From contig OX155961.1 in assembly GCA_944548615.1 (NCBI GenBank), positions 33,951,134-34,015,133 on the forward strand: a stretch of 64,000 bases of DNA, given 5' to 3'. Source of the DNA: Micropterix aruncella. Lineage: Eukaryota > Arthropoda > Insecta > Lepidoptera > Micropterigidae. Of this stretch, positions 63,815 through 64,000 are shown in pieces; positions within the stretch are counted from its first letter, which is position 1, and each line of letters opens with the position of its first letter. The notes under the pieces are model-generated. The model saw only the letters and a program-made list of their open reading frames with translations. It did not search any database and was not told where the DNA came from. The position numbers were made by a program, and so were the translations under genes.

Positions 63815-64000
63815 CGAAACACGCACACAATCGGTAGAGGCACGCGTAAGCGACTTGGAACTAAATACAGACTAGAAGGTAGAGAAATTCGTCCGAATCT
63901 AATAGGCAGAGCGCGAGAGGCCCCACTGGGACTCCTTCCCATTGCCTCGAGGCTTGAAGGGTGCCCTTTACCGGGATTCTGGCTGAGCCGGAGCAGTGGA
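63815..64000 (+). repeat. dispersed repeat D, copy at right edge
   Basis: CGGTAGAGGCACGCGTAAGC, AAGCGACTTGGAACT and CCCACTGGGACTCCTTCCCA match repeat D at 28735-28880 in order. It continues past the window edge. Confidence 0.6.

Noticed and set aside
1..64000. CRISPR array, prophage, operon or bacterial system
   Set aside because: No direct-repeat/spacer array, no ribosome-binding sites and no bacterial gene density. The content is that of an insect repeat landscape.

Overview
This is a eukaryotic, AT-rich, transposon-dense stretch, almost certainly from an insect and most likely a moth or butterfly. The evidence is the set of elements (Jockey/CR1-like, RTE-like and RNase H-bearing LINEs, a tRNA-derived SINE, pogo, hAT, PIF/Harbinger and piggyBac-type DNA elements) and short dispersed repeats that I recall as common in Lepidoptera, such as the terminal motif ending in AATATTAGTATAGAT near 20.8 kb. 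I see no rRNA, no functional tRNA, no CRISPR array and no operon-like organisation. Nearly every coding signal is a fragment of a transposable element. The best non-transposon signal is a pair of candidate host exons on the minus strand (7989-8071 and 4119-4655).

Layout. 1-3.7 kb: minus-strand RNase H-bearing LINE (ORF1 tail, endonuclease, RT, RNase H, two frameshifts), abutting a SINE tail. 4.1-8.1 kb: two candidate host exons joined in phase by a GC-AG intron that holds LINE debris. 8.5-16.2 kb: LINE fragments, a hAT C-terminal scrap, pyrimidine-rich repeats and a 5'-truncated minus LINE. 16.6-20.1 kb: plus-strand Jockey/CR1-like LINE with endonuclease and RT. 20.8-22.5 kb: dispersed repeats. 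23.2-27.5 kb: pogo element flanked by TA, containing a nested TA-flanked MITE and a nested TTAA-flanked piggyBac-type element. 28.3-33.6 kb: a retroposon-like repeat with a 15-bp target duplication, a decayed Harbinger element enclosing a GC-rich island, and a second TTAA-flanked element. 33.6-45.3 kb: SINE, Harbinger-type MITE, minisatellite, a 5'-truncated LINE with an intact RT frame (38.0-40.7 kb), LINE tails, and a MITE with internal copies of its terminal motif. 45.4-53.4 kb: more LINE copies, including an RTE-like tail. 53.6-63.4 kb: a decayed hAT element with a 216-bp fold-back in its transposase, a nested Harbinger derivative and a LINE 3' fragment. A 3.4-kb block of this region is tandemly duplicated.

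How the parts relate. The elements form nests: MITE and piggyBac-type element in pogo, SINE in a pyrimidine-rich repeat, Harbinger in hAT, SINE-like insert in Harbinger. This gives a relative order of insertion. Several LINEs of different sequence families share a nested hairpin just upstream of their simple-repeat tails, which suggests a common 3' recognition structure for their reverse transcriptases. I found no novel defence or metabolic system. All calls come from reading translated frames, target-site duplications and inverted repeats by eye, with no database search.
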